A DNA stretch of 36,472 nucleotides. It comes from Roseinatronobacter alkalisoli (GTDB lineage Bacteria; Pseudomonadota; Alphaproteobacteria; Rhodobacterales; Rhodobacteraceae). Shown piece by piece: positions 25,181 to 32,833 of the stretch. Below the pieces are notes generated by a model, which made no database searches, had not been told where the DNA came from, and saw only the letters and a program-made list of their open reading frames with translations. How positions within the stretch are numbered: position 1 is the first letter of the stretch; each line of letters opens with the position of its first letter. The DNA lies in assembly GCF_028745735.1 (NCBI RefSeq), contig NZ_JAQZSM010000030.1:1-36472 (forward strand). Direction: 5' to 3'. The translations under genes and the position numbers were made by a program.

Positions 25181-26044
25181 ATGCCCCCCGAAGTCACAGC
25201 ATTTTTTGACGAAGCCACCTTTACGGTCACCTATGTCGTGCGCGACCCCAACAGCGCGAAATGTGCGATCGTGGATTCGGTTCTGGATTTCGACTATGCC
25301 TCCGGCCGGACGGATACACGCTCGGCAGATGCGGTCGTGGCCTTTGTGCAGGACAAGGGCTATGAGGTCGAATGGCTGCTGGAAACCCACGTCCATGCCG
25401 ACCATTTGTCCGCCGCGCCTTATATTCAGGAACGTCTTGGCGGCAAGATCGCCATTGGTGAAAACATCCGTGTTGTTCAGGATACATTCGGCAAAGTGTT
25501 CAATGAAGGGACTGAATTCCAACGCGACGGATCGCAATTTGATGTGCTGTTCAAACATGGCGACAGCTTCCATATTGGCCAGATACGCGGCGATGTCATG
25601 CACACACCCGGCCATACTCCCGCCTGTCTGACCTATGTGATCGGCGATGCGGCCTTCGTGGGGGACACGTTGTTCATGCCCGATTTCGGTACGGCACGGT
25701 GTGATTTTCCTGGCGGGTCGGCTGAAACGATGTGGGATTCGGTTCAGAGAATCCTGGCGCTTCCAGATGACACCCGCATTTTCGTGGGCCATGATTACAA
25801 GGCCGATGGACGCGACACCTATGCCTGGGAAACCACTGTCGGGGCGCAGAAGCGCCTGAACAAACATGTGGGAGCAGGCAAATCGAAAGACGATTTCGTG
25901 CGCGCGCGCAATGAACGCGATGCTGAACTGGCAATGCCAAGGCTGATCATTCCATCCTTGCAGGTGAATATGCGCGCGGGCCAGATGCCGCCTGCCGAAG
26001 AAAACGGCACAGTCTATCTGAAAGTGCCGGTTGATAAACTTTGA
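25181..26044 (+). CDS. blh: Persulfide dioxygenase-like MBL-fold protein (Blh/ETHE1 type)
   Basis: This 287-residue metallo-beta-lactamase-fold protein has the metal site THVHADHLSAAP (69-80), HTPGHTPACLTY, the metal-bridging FVGDTLFMPDFGTARCDFPGG and the late VGHDY. Together these match the Blh/ETHE1 persulfide dioxygenases, which oxidise glutathione persulfide to sulfite with a mononuclear iron. The start at 25181 (MPPEVTAFF) has GGAG nine bases upstream. It is the first gene of a four-gene sulfur operon with two YeeE/YedE transporter halves and a DUF442 protein, the partner set known from bigR/blh operons. It is not fused to a rhodanese domain; the DUF442 protein is encoded separately. Confidence 0.9.
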   Translation: MPPEVTAFFDEATFTVTYVVRDPNSAKCAIVDSVLDFDYASGRTDTRSADAVVAFVQDKGYEVEWLLETHVHADHLSAAPYIQERLGGKIAIGENIRVVQDTFGKVFNEGTEFQRDGSQFDVLFKHGDSFHIGQIRGDVMHTPGHTPACLTYVIGDAAFVGDTLFMPDFGTARCDFPGGSAETMWDSVQRILALPDDTRIFVGHDYKADGRDTYAWETTVGAQKRLNKHVGAGKSKDDFVRARNERDAELAMPRLIIPSLQVNMRAGQMPPAEENGTVYLKVPVDKL

Positions 26045-26069
26045 GTTCCTTCCAAACCGGAAACACATG

Positions 26070-26091
26070 CGCGGCAGTGAATTCTGCCGCG
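26070..26091 (+). promoter_or_regulatory. Intercistronic hairpin in the sulfur operon
   Basis: CGCGGCAG (26070-26077) pairs with CTGCCGCG (26084-26091) around a 6-nt loop, in the 72-bp gap between the dioxygenase and the first transporter gene. Without a T-run it is more likely an mRNA processing or stability element that sets different transcript levels for enzyme and transporter. Confidence 0.45.
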
Positions 26092-26116
26092 TTGCTACGC
26101 GAACAGGACAGAAAAA

Positions 26117-26548
26117 ATGATCGAAACTGACTGGATATGGGGGCTTGTGGGCGGGCTGATGATTGGTGTTTCCGCGGCCATCTTCCTGCTGGGCAATGGC
26201 CGTGTCATGGGCGCAAGCGGGATTATCGGCGGGCTAGTGGACCGCAGCGGCCTGTCCAACTGGGATGAACGGCTGGCCTTTCTGGCCGCGCTGGTGGTGG
26301 CGCCTGCATTGGTGCTGCCCTTCTATAATGCAGAGGTGACGACCAATATCACGAATAACCTATGGGTTATCGTTGCTGGCGGGCTACTGGTGGGCATTGG
26401 AACACGTCTGGCCAATGGCTGCACGTCCGGCCATGGGGTGTGCGGCATTTCGCGGTTTTCGCTGCGCGGGATTGTCGCGACAGTGTTCTATCTGCTGGCA
26501 GGCGGGGTCGCGATGGTGTTGTTCCGGCATGTGCTGGGGGTGATCTGA
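26117..26548 (+). CDS. YeeE/YedE-family sulfur transporter, first half
   Basis: This 143-residue membrane protein has about four helices and the signature [19 protein letters not shown], with a cysteine pair in the pore region as in the thiosulfate transporter YeeE/TsuA. It corresponds to one half of a full-length YeeE (as PmpA in other species). The ATG has AGGA upstream. Its stop codon shares one base with the start of the next gene, so the two halves are translationally coupled and probably form one heteromeric transporter for a reduced sulfur compound. The substrate is inferred. Confidence 0.9.
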   Translation: MIETDWIWGLVGGLMIGVSAAIFLLGNGRVMGASGIIGGLVDRSGLSNWDERLAFLAALVVAPALVLPFYNAEVTTNITNNLWVIVAGGLLVGIGTRLANGCTSGHGVCGISRFSLRGIVATVFYLLAGGVAMVLFRHVLGVI

Positions 26549-26982
26549 TGCAACGTATCATTCTTGCTGCCGCGTCAGGCGGGCTTTTTGGTGCCGGGTT
26601 GCTGGTGTCAGGCATGACCGACACGACCAAAGTGCAGGGGTGGCTGGACATTTTCGGCGCATGGGATCCGACGCTGGCCTTTGTCCTGGGCGGGGCCATC
26701 CTGCCGATGCTGCTGGCCTGGAACATGACAACGCGGCGCGCGCAATCGCTGGTTGGACAGCCCTTTCCGGCCAGACCGGACCCACGACTGGGGCATAACC
26801 TTGTTGTGGGGTCTGTCCTGTTCGGTGCGGGCTGGGGTCTGGTGGGGCTGTGCCCGGGACCGGCGATTGCATCACTCAGTTGGGGCGGGACAGGCGGGAT
26901 CGTCTTTATCCTTGCGATGATCGGCGGTATGGTCATCGCAAAGCCAATTCGTGTGCGCATCGACAAGCTTGCCGCATACTGA
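26548..26982 (+). CDS. YeeE/YedE-related transporter, second half (DUF6691)
   Basis: This 144-residue membrane protein has the features of the DUF6691/PmpB partner: GLLVSGMTDTTKVQGWLDIF near the start, LGHNLVVGSVLFGAGWGLVG and the cysteine motif LCPGPAI. Hydrophobic helices run along its length. It overlaps the preceding gene by one base (TGATG). The two half-proteins together resemble a single long YeeE/YedE with two repeats. The start was chosen at this coupled ATG; the frame extends upstream only as a shadow of the previous gene. Confidence 0.9.
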   Translation: MQRIILAAASGGLFGAGLLVSGMTDTTKVQGWLDIFGAWDPTLAFVLGGAILPMLLAWNMTTRRAQSLVGQPFPARPDPRLGHNLVVGSVLFGAGWGLVGLCPGPAIASLSWGGTGGIVFILAMIGGMVIAKPIRVRIDKLAAY

Positions 26983-26999
26983 CCCAGCAGGAGCACCAG

Positions 27000-27425
27000 A
27001 TGGACATTCGCCACCTGACCGACACGTACGCCGTATCGCCCCAGATCACCCCCGATGATGTGGCAGACATTGCCGAAGCGGGATTTACCACGGTTATCTG
27101 CAACCGCCCGGATGGCGAAATCCCCCCCGAGGTTCAGGCCGATGCCATAGGCCGCGCGGTAGAAGAGGCGGGCCTGCGTTTTATCATCAACCCGGTGATT
27201 GGTGGCGCGATCACCATGGAAAATGTCACCGCTCAGGGCGCGGCATTAACCGGAAGTGATGGCCCTGTGCTGGCATATTGCGCGTCAGGCAACCGGTCGT
27301 CCATTGTGTGGGCACTTAGTCAGGCGGGCCAGCGCCCCACGGATGAGCTGATCGAAATTCCCGCGCGTTTCGGCTACGCACTGGAACCCTTCCGCCCCAC
27401 ATTGGAACAGCTGGCCAGGGGGTAG
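27000..27425 (+). CDS. DUF442/TIGR01244 rhodanese- or phosphatase-like sulfur-transfer protein
   Basis: This 141-residue protein begins MDIRHLTDTYAVSPQITPDD and has the TIGR01244 features TTVICNRPDGEIP and the catalytic loop AYCASGNRSSIVWA. That loop is a dual-specificity-phosphatase/rhodanese-like Cys-loop with an expected persulfide-carrying Cys and an Arg. In many bacteria this domain is fused to the N-terminus of Blh; here it is separate but in the same operon, 17 bp after the transporter gene with GGAG six bases upstream. It probably passes sulfane sulfur to or from the dioxygenase. Confidence 0.9.
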   Translation: MDIRHLTDTYAVSPQITPDDVADIAEAGFTTVICNRPDGEIPPEVQADAIGRAVEEAGLRFIINPVIGGAITMENVTAQGAALTGSDGPVLAYCASGNRSSIVWALSQAGQRPTDELIEIPARFGYALEPFRPTLEQLARG

Positions 27426-27458
27426 GGCGTGATGACCTTGGCCTGAACGCCAGGTTGT

Positions 27459-27607
27459 TGAAAATGGCCTGAAGGGGACGTTCGCGCTTGGCTCAAGCCC
27501 GCGCCATCGGTGGGCCGCGGGACGGCCCGCCGATGGCGCGGCGGCCTTGCGGCCTTTGCTCCGCACCTTTGGGAATTTCCCCAAATGTCCCCTTCAGGCC
27601 AATTTCA
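27459..27607. repeat. 149-bp inverted-repeat element (MITE-like or large terminator structure)
   Basis: The ends are inverted copies of TGGCCTGAAGGGGAC (27465-27479 and 27587-27601), extending with one mismatch to 27459 and 27607. In the middle, 27499-27541 forms a hairpin of 19 pairs (one T-G wobble) with a 5-nt loop; GCGCCATCGG and GGGCCG are its main arms. The rest has no open frame with family similarity. It lies in the 265-bp gap between two convergent genes. It may end transcription on both sides or be a dispersed non-autonomous element. No obvious target duplication was seen. Confidence 0.6.
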
Positions 27608-27690
27608 CCTTGCGATCAGGTTGTCATGTCTTGATCTGTTCTTTTCGCCGCAGTCCTTGCGCGAGGCAGTTCCAGATTGACGCCATTACC

Positions 27691-28518
27691 TTAATCGCAC
27701 CCGTCGGGTTTGAAATTATCGATAATCTCAATCGCCTCAGACGCAGTTTCGACGAAATGGAACAGCTTCAGGTCCTCCGGGCTGATGGTGCCCGCTTCCG
27801 CCAGTGCCTCCCAGTTGATGATCTTCTGCCAGAACTCGCGCCCGAACAGGACAAAGGGCATTTTCTGCATGCGATCTGTCTGAATTAATGTCAGCGTCTC
27901 GAATAACTCGTCCAGCGTACCAAAGCCCCCCGGGAACACCGTTATTGCTTTCGCACGCATCAGGAAATGCATCTTGCGGATGGCGAAATAGTGGAAATTG
28001 AAGCACAGGTCAGGGGTTACATAGGCATTGGGGGCCTGTTCATGCGGCAGCACAATATTCAGCCCGATGGACATGCCGCCCGCATCCTTGGCTCCGCGAT
28101 TGCCCGCTTCCATTACGCCCGGGCCGCCGCCTGTAACAATCACATCTTCGCGGCCATAGCTTTGCACGGATCGCAATGTCATCAGGCGGGCGAATTCGCG
28201 GGCTTCGTCATAAAACCGCGCCAGACCGGCCAATGTGGGGGTGCGTGCCTGATCGGCGGCTTCAGGGCGGGGAATGCGCGCCCCGCCGAACATCACGATG
28301 GTGGAGCGGATGCCGCGTTCATTCATCAGCAATTCGGGTTTCAGCAGTTCCAGTTGTAACCGCACCGGGCGCAGTTCATCGCGCAGCATGAAATCCTTGT
28401 CGGCGAAAGCCAGTCGATAGGCGGGGTGCCGGGTTTGGGCGGTATCGGGGATGTCGTCCCAGTGCCGGATGTCTTCGCTGGCGTCAGGAAAGATGCGGTG
28501 TTTGGGGTTCTCGTTCAA
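27691..28518 (-). CDS. LOG-family (TIGR00730) Rossmann-fold protein
   Basis: This 275-residue protein has the lysine-decarboxylase-like LOG fold: [26 protein letters not shown] (PGGxGxxxE-type nucleotide motif) and [16 protein letters not shown] proteins release cytokinin-type bases from nucleotide monophosphates; bacterial members more generally hydrolyse nucleotide N-glycosidic bonds. The long N-terminal segment with [15 protein letters not shown] is typical of the long bacterial subgroup. The start is TTG at 28518, five bases after GGAGG; no ATG fits. It is divergent from dapD across 90 bp. Confidence 0.9.
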   Translation of the reverse strand: MNENPKHRIFPDASEDIRHWDDIPDTAQTRHPAYRLAFADKDFMLRDELRPVRLQLELLKPELLMNERGIRSTIVMFGGARIPRPEAADQARTPTLAGLARFYDEAREFARLMTLRSVQSYGREDVIVTGGGPGVMEAGNRGAKDAGGMSIGLNIVLPHEQAPNAYVTPDLCFNFHYFAIRKMHFLMRAKAITVFPGGFGTLDELFETLTLIQTDRMQKMPFVLFGREFWQKIINWEALAEAGTISPEDLKLFHFVETASEAIEIIDNFKPDGCD

Positions 28519-28608
28519 AAGGGCCTCCGTTTGCGCGTGGAAGTTGCGGTTTGCTTGCCCCAAGGCTATAGCCAAGCCCAACCGTTGACCAGAGGAATGG
28601 AGTCCCCG

Positions 28609-29439
28609 ATGACCGACACCGCCGCGCTTGAAACTGCAATCGAATCCGCATGGGATGCCCGCGACAGCATCACCCCTGATACCAGGGGGCAAACGCGCGA
28701 CGCCATTGAAGCGACGCTGGACGCGCTGGACAATGGCACCTTGCGCGTGGCCGAACGGCGCGACAGCGGTGAATGGCATGTCAACCAATGGGCCAAGAAA
28801 GCCGTGCTGCTGGGGTTCCGCATCAAGGATATGGAACCCCATTCAGGCGGGCCGCAGAATGGCGGCTGGTGGGACAAGGTTGACAGCAAGTTCAAGGGCT
28901 GGGACGCCGCGCGCTGGAAGGCTGCGGGCTTCCGTGCCGTGCCGAACTGTGTGGTGCGCAAATCGGCCTATATTGCACCGGGCGTGGTGCTGATGCCGTC
29001 TTTCGTCAACCTTGGTGCCTATGTGGACAGCGGGACGATGGTGGACACATGGGCCACCGTGGGCAGCTGCGCGCAGATCGGCAAGAACGTGCATCTGTCA
29101 GGCGGTGTGGGCATTGGCGGGGTTCTGGAACCCATGCAGGCCGGACCGACCATCATCGAGGATAACTGCTTCATTGGCGCGCGCTCGGAAGTGGTTGAGG
29201 GCTGCATCATCCGTGAAGGGTCCGTCCTTGGGATGGGAGTATATATCGGCAAATCCACCAAGATCGTGGACCGTGAAACGGGCAATGTGACCTATGGCGA
29301 AGTGCCGCCCTATTCGGTGGTGGTGTCGGGCACCATGCCGTCCAAGGGGGGGGTGAACCTGTATTGTGCGGTGATCGTCAAGCGTGTGGATGCACAGACA
29401 CGGTCGAAAACCGGCATCAACGAATTGCTGCGCGACTGA
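28609..29439 (+). CDS. dapD: 2,3,4,5-tetrahydropyridine-2,6-dicarboxylate N-succinyltransferase
   Basis: DapD (276 aa) transfers succinyl from succinyl-CoA to tetrahydrodipicolinate in the succinylase branch of lysine and meso-diaminopimelate synthesis. The helical N-terminal domain ends near [14 protein letters not shown] left-handed parallel beta-helix of hexapeptide repeats follows ([40 protein letters not shown]). The typical C-terminus includes [14 protein letters not shown]. The ATG at 28609 has GGAG six bases upstream. dapE is not within the window. Confidence 0.97.
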   Translation: MTDTAALETAIESAWDARDSITPDTRGQTRDAIEATLDALDNGTLRVAERRDSGEWHVNQWAKKAVLLGFRIKDMEPHSGGPQNGGWWDKVDSKFKGWDAARWKAAGFRAVPNCVVRKSAYIAPGVVLMPSFVNLGAYVDSGTMVDTWATVGSCAQIGKNVHLSGGVGIGGVLEPMQAGPTIIEDNCFIGARSEVVEGCIIREGSVLGMGVYIGKSTKIVDRETGNVTYGEVPPYSVVVSGTMPSKGGVNLYCAVIVKRVDAQTRSKTGINELLRD

Positions 29440-29454
29440 CCGCGCTGCCCGGCA

Positions 29455-29477
29455 GGGTGCGTGGTTTCCGCGCACCC
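29455..29477 (+). terminator. Likely dapD terminator
   Basis: GGGTGCGTGG, loop TTT, CCGCGCACCC form a 10-bp stem with one T-G wobble, 15 bp after the dapD stop. The following tract is only TTCAT, so efficiency may be modest. The rest of the 125-bp gap to the convergent mrr gene shows nothing else. Confidence 0.6.
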
Positions 29478-29564
29478 TTCATGGGGCGTGTTGATAGCGT
29501 GATAGGAACTGCGCGTTGGCACTTGCGCAGCGGGGATGCGTCCGACATTCGGTGCAAGCTATCG

Positions 29565-30491
29565 TCAGCGTTCCGAAAAATAATCTTCGTCAAGACTTTT
29601 TATTTTTACAACAGATCTGACTCGTACACCCACATCGTATTCAATCATAAGGCGTGCAAGAGTTTTTCCATTGATTAGCACAACCCTTTGCTGGATTCTA
29701 TCAATGTAGGCTACTGCTTCTCTTGAAAAATCGGATGTTGTAACAAATACGCCTTTGGTCGCGCTCTCGCCGGTTAATGAGCCAACAAATCTCTGAATGT
29801 CTGGCCTGGAGACTTTATTATTCTCAGCATACCGCTTTGCTTGAATATATACTGCGTCAAGACCAAGTGCGTCTTCGTTTATTACGCCGTCAATCCCACC
29901 ATCGCCAGTGGCCGGAGTCAGTCGTTTGTATTCAGCCTTGCCCCGCCCGAATCCCATAGCCTGCAAAAGATCAAGTATTAACTTCTCGAAGCCGATCGGC
30001 GACATTTGAAACAATGCAGAAATTAATTCTTCTGCAAGAGCAAGATCAATTTTTTCCTTCGCATTTTCTATTATGTCTTCGGGTGTGAGTGATGCGGCAT
30101 CTTCAAGTGCTTCAAGCGTAGAACTACTGTCTGCTTCGTCTTCTGCGCCGGCGGTTTGATTGTGCCAATCCAGAAAGTTATGGTACTCCTTGAGATCAGA
30201 AATGGTTATACGGTCCGGAGCTTTTAAAAGGAAATCTCTACCTTGCTGGGTTATAAGATGTGTGCCCCGTCTGGGAGATTCGAGCATACCTGCCTTCCCA
30301 AGATAGGTTCTCGCCCAATGAGCCCGATTGTACAAAACCGTCTGACCGCTTTGAAGAGTTTCTTGGGCGTCTTCTTCTGTTATGCCGAGGCGTTCTTTCA
30401 GGGGCTCTATGCATTCCTTGACGCTCGTTTTGCCTTCTGAAAAAAGTTGCAGAACAGGGCGTATAAGCGTTTGAAAGTCAGGAACCGGCAT
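29565..30491 (-). CDS. mrr: Mrr-type (type IV) restriction endonuclease
   Basis: This 308-residue protein has the Mrr architecture. An N-terminal winged-helix Mrr_N domain (about 1-90) includes YNRAHWARTYLGKAGMLESP. A C-terminal PD-(D/E)xK nuclease domain (about 170-290) has LLQAMGFG, the metal Asp region TGDGGIDGVI and YIQAKRY (QxK form), then VTTSDFSREA. Mrr enzymes cut DNA carrying foreign methylation. The gene is plainly richer in A+T than its neighbours and uses different codons, and it lies between parE and dapD, pointing to horizontal acquisition. The ATG at 30491 has AAGGA upstream. It begins 27 bp after the parE stop on the same strand, so it may be transcribed by read-through. Confidence 0.92.
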   Translation of the reverse strand: MPVPDFQTLIRPVLQLFSEGKTSVKECIEPLKERLGITEEDAQETLQSGQTVLYNRAHWARTYLGKAGMLESPRRGTHLITQQGRDFLLKAPDRITISDLKEYHNFLDWHNQTAGAEDEADSSSTLEALEDAASLTPEDIIENAKEKIDLALAEELISALFQMSPIGFEKLILDLLQAMGFGRGKAEYKRLTPATGDGGIDGVINEDALGLDAVYIQAKRYAENNKVSRPDIQRFVGSLTGESATKGVFVTTSDFSREAVAYIDRIQQRVVLINGKTLARLMIEYDVGVRVRSVVKIKSLDEDYFSER

Positions 30492-30518
30492 CAATTTTCC
30501 TTTTGTAATATTGTCTCG

Positions 30519-32468
30519 CTAAACATCCAACTCCTCCACGAACCGCGCATTTTCGCTGATATACTGAAAGCGCAATTCCGGTTTCTTGCCCATCAGCCGT
30601 TCAACCAGATCCGATGTTTCGCCCGGTAAATCATCATCCACATTCACCCGGATAAGGCGCCGCGAGGCCGGGTCCATGGTGGTTTCCTTCAGATCCTTGG
30701 CGTCCATCTCGCCCAGACCCTTGAAGCGCGACACGTCCACCTTGGCCTTGCCGCCAAACCCCTCGGCCATCAGCCGGTCCTTTTCGGCCTGATCCAGCGC
30801 ATAGACGCGCTTGGCCCCTTGCGTCAGGCGAAACAGCGGCGGGCAGGCCAGGTACAGATGGCCTGCGTCGATCATGGGCCGCATCTGGGTGAAGAAAAAC
30901 GTCATCAGCAGTGCCGCAATATGCGCGCCATCCACATCCGCATCGGTCATGATGATGATTTTGTCATAGCGCAGGTCATCGAGGCGGAATTTACTGCCCA
31001 TTCCCACGCCCATGGCCTGGCACAGATCGTTGATTTCGGCATTCGTGCCCAGCTTGTTGCTGGCCGCCCCCAATACGTTCAGGATTTTGCCGCGCAGGGG
31101 CAGGAGCGCCTGTGTCCTGCGGTCGCGCGCCATCTTGGCCGACCCACCCGCGCTGTCGCCTTCGACGATGAATAATTCGGTGCCCGCGCGGTTGGTGGCC
31201 GAACAATCCACCAGTTTGCCGGGCAAGCGCAGCTTCTTGGTGGCGGTCTTGCGGCTGGTTTCCTTTTCCTGCCGCCGCTTCAGGCGTTCTTCGGCGCGCA
31301 GCACAAGGAAATCTAGGATCGCGCCTGCGGCTTTGGGGTCGGCCGCCAGCCAGTTGTCGAAATGGTCGCGCACCGCCCCTTCGACCATGCGCGCGGCTTC
31401 GGTCGTCGCCAGCCGGTCCTTGGTCTGGCCCACGAATTCCGGTTCGCGGATGAAACACGACACCAGCGCGCAGCCGCCTGCGGCCATATCCTCTCGGGTG
31501 ATCTGGGCGGCTTTCTTGTTATTGGCCAGTTCGCCATAAGCGCGGATACCCTTCAGCACCGCTGCCCAGAACCCCTGTTCATGCGTGCCGCCTTCGGGGG
31601 TGGGTACAGTGTTACAGTAGCTTTGCACGAATCCGTCGCGCACAGGTGTCCAGTTAATTGCCCATTCCACCGAACCGGGCTGGTTGAATTTTTCCTGAAA
31701 GCTGACCTTGCCCGCAAAGGGTTTGTCTGAATAGGTGACATTGCCGGTCAGTTGTTCATTCAGGTAATCCGCCAGCCCGCCGGGGAAATGGAATGTCGCT
31801 TCCATCGGGGTGTCGCCATCGGGGATGGCGGATTTCCAGCGGATCTCCACGCCCGAAAACAGATAGGCCTTGGACCGCACCATCTTCAGCATACGTGCCG
31901 GGCGGAACCGGAGCGTGCCGAAGATTTCGGCATCCGGGTGGAAGGTAACGGTGGTTCCGCGCCGATTGGGGGCGGGGCCGACCTTGGCAACAGGGCCACG
32001 CGGAATGCCGCGCGAGAATTCCTGCGCGTAAAGTTCCCGGTTGCGTGCCACTTCCACGCGCATGTGATCCGACAGCGCGTTCACCACGGACGCGCCCACC
32101 CCGTGCAACCCGCCGGATGTCTGATAGGCCTTGCCGGAAAACTTTCCGCCTGCGTGCAATGTACACAGGATCACTTCCAATGCGGATTTGCCCGGAAATT
32201 TGGGATGTGGGTCAATGGGAATGCCGCGGCCATTGTCGCGGATGGTCACGCTGAAATCGGCATGCAATTCCACTTCGATGCGGTTGGCATGCCCTGCAAC
32301 CGCTTCGTCCATAGAATTGTCCAGCACTTCGGCCACAAGGTGATGCAGCGCGCGTTCATCCGTGCCGCCGATATACATGCCGGGGCGTTTGCGGACAGGT
32401 TCCAACCCTTCCAGCACTTCAATTGACGAAGCATCATAAGTTTCGGAATTCTGCAAAAGGTCACTCAT
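30519..32468 (-). CDS. parE: DNA topoisomerase IV subunit B
   Basis: ParE (649 aa) is the ATPase subunit of topoisomerase IV, which decatenates daughter chromosomes. The GHKL ATP-binding domain shows VLDNSMDEAVAGHA, IRDNGRGIPIDPHP and SGGLHGVGASVVNALS. The TOPRIM domain has LFIVEGDSAGGSAKMARDR and IIIMTDADVDGAHIA, and the C-terminus has SRFKGLGEMDAKDLKETTMD. The short N-terminus and missing GyrB-type insert favour ParE over GyrB. The start at 32468 gives MSDLLQNSETYDASSIEVLE. It is divergent from the ilv operon; the 365-bp gap contains the ilv leader. Confidence 0.95.
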   Translation of the reverse strand: MSDLLQNSETYDASSIEVLEGLEPVRKRPGMYIGGTDERALHHLVAEVLDNSMDEAVAGHANRIEVELHADFSVTIRDNGRGIPIDPHPKFPGKSALEVILCTLHAGGKFSGKAYQTSGGLHGVGASVVNALSDHMRVEVARNRELYAQEFSRGIPRGPVAKVGPAPNRRGTTVTFHPDAEIFGTLRFRPARMLKMVRSKAYLFSGVEIRWKSAIPDGDTPMEATFHFPGGLADYLNEQLTGNVTYSDKPFAGKVSFQEKFNQPGSVEWAINWTPVRDGFVQSYCNTVPTPEGGTHEQGFWAAVLKGIRAYGELANNKKAAQITREDMAAGGCALVSCFIREPEFVGQTKDRLATTEAARMVEGAVRDHFDNWLAADPKAAGAILDFLVLRAEERLKRRQEKETSRKTATKKLRLPGKLVDCSATNRAGTELFIVEGDSAGGSAKMARDRRTQALLPLRGKILNVLGAASNKLGTNAEINDLCQAMGVGMGSKFRLDDLRYDKIIIMTDADVDGAHIAALLMTFFFTQMRPMIDAGHLYLACPPLFRLTQGAKRVYALDQAEKDRLMAEGFGGKAKVDVSRFKGLGEMDAKDLKETTMDPASRRLIRVNVDDDLPGETSDLVERLMGKKPELRFQYISENARFVEELDV

Positions 32469-32616
32469 GGGGGTATTGCTCGATTCTCTCGGGGGAATAT
32501 CTACCAGCAATAGACCATTGCGCGGCCAATGACGCAAGACTTGGTGCTGCCCTGGCGGTCGCGCAATAAATGCAAAGTTTTTGGGGCGTTTTGCGCAATG
32601 GCCTGCATTTTCGGCA

Positions 32617-32645
32617 TTGACGTGGGCAAGAGGGGGGCTTAGGTT
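32617..32645 (+). promoter_or_regulatory. ilvBN promoter: Promoter of the ilv leader transcript
   Basis: TTGACG (32617-32622), a 17-bp spacer, and TAGGTT (32640-32645) form a reasonable sigma70-type promoter. The predicted start near 32652 precedes the leader peptide by about 17 nt. Upstream, 32469-32616 is the shared region with parE; no further element was clear there. Confidence 0.5.
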
Positions 32646-32668
32646 CTGGCCACGCTAAAGGGCGGTGA

Positions 32669-32725
32669 ATGGCTATGAAGAATGCACTTGTAATTGTGGT
32701 AGGAAAGATGCGCATGGGCCGGTGA
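32669..32725 (+). CDS. ilv leader peptide (18 aa) for transcription attenuation
   Basis: An AAAGGG ribosome-binding site precedes ATG 32669, which encodes MAMKNALVIVVGKMRMGR and a TGA at 32723. Residues 7-11 are Leu-Val-Ile-Val-Val, all end products of the downstream ilvBN pathway. This is the hallmark of an attenuation leader peptide. A second in-frame ATG at 32675 is less well spaced. The stop lies beyond the left arm of the antiterminator, so ribosome position can choose between the two RNA structures. It is too short to be found by ordinary gene calling. Confidence 0.85.
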   Translation: MAMKNALVIVVGKMRMGR

Positions 32726-32778
32726 CGGATACCCTATCTGACTTCCATGCGCCCCCGAAACACCACGGGGGCTTTTTT
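32710..32778 (+). terminator. ilv attenuator: antiterminator and intrinsic terminator
   Basis: Terminator: GCCCCCG (32751-32757) pairs with CGGGGGC (32766-32772) around an 8-nt loop and is followed by six T. Antiterminator: GCGCATGG (32710-32717, in the leader-peptide codons) pairs with CCATGCGC (32745-32752), which shares bases with the terminator's left arm. A ribosome stalled at the Leu/Val/Ile codons leaves 32710-32717 free to form the antiterminator. A ribosome reaching the stop codon covers it and lets the terminator form. The mechanism is inferred from the geometry. Confidence 0.85.
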
Positions 32779-32833
32779 ATTGCCTGAACGCGCGAATGCG
32801 ACCCTGAATTGATGCCTCGATGGAGCAACACAG

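Noticed and set aside
24920-26068. Minus-strand frame of 382 codons
   Set aside because: Antisense to ald and the persulfide dioxygenase, both of which have clear catalytic motifs.
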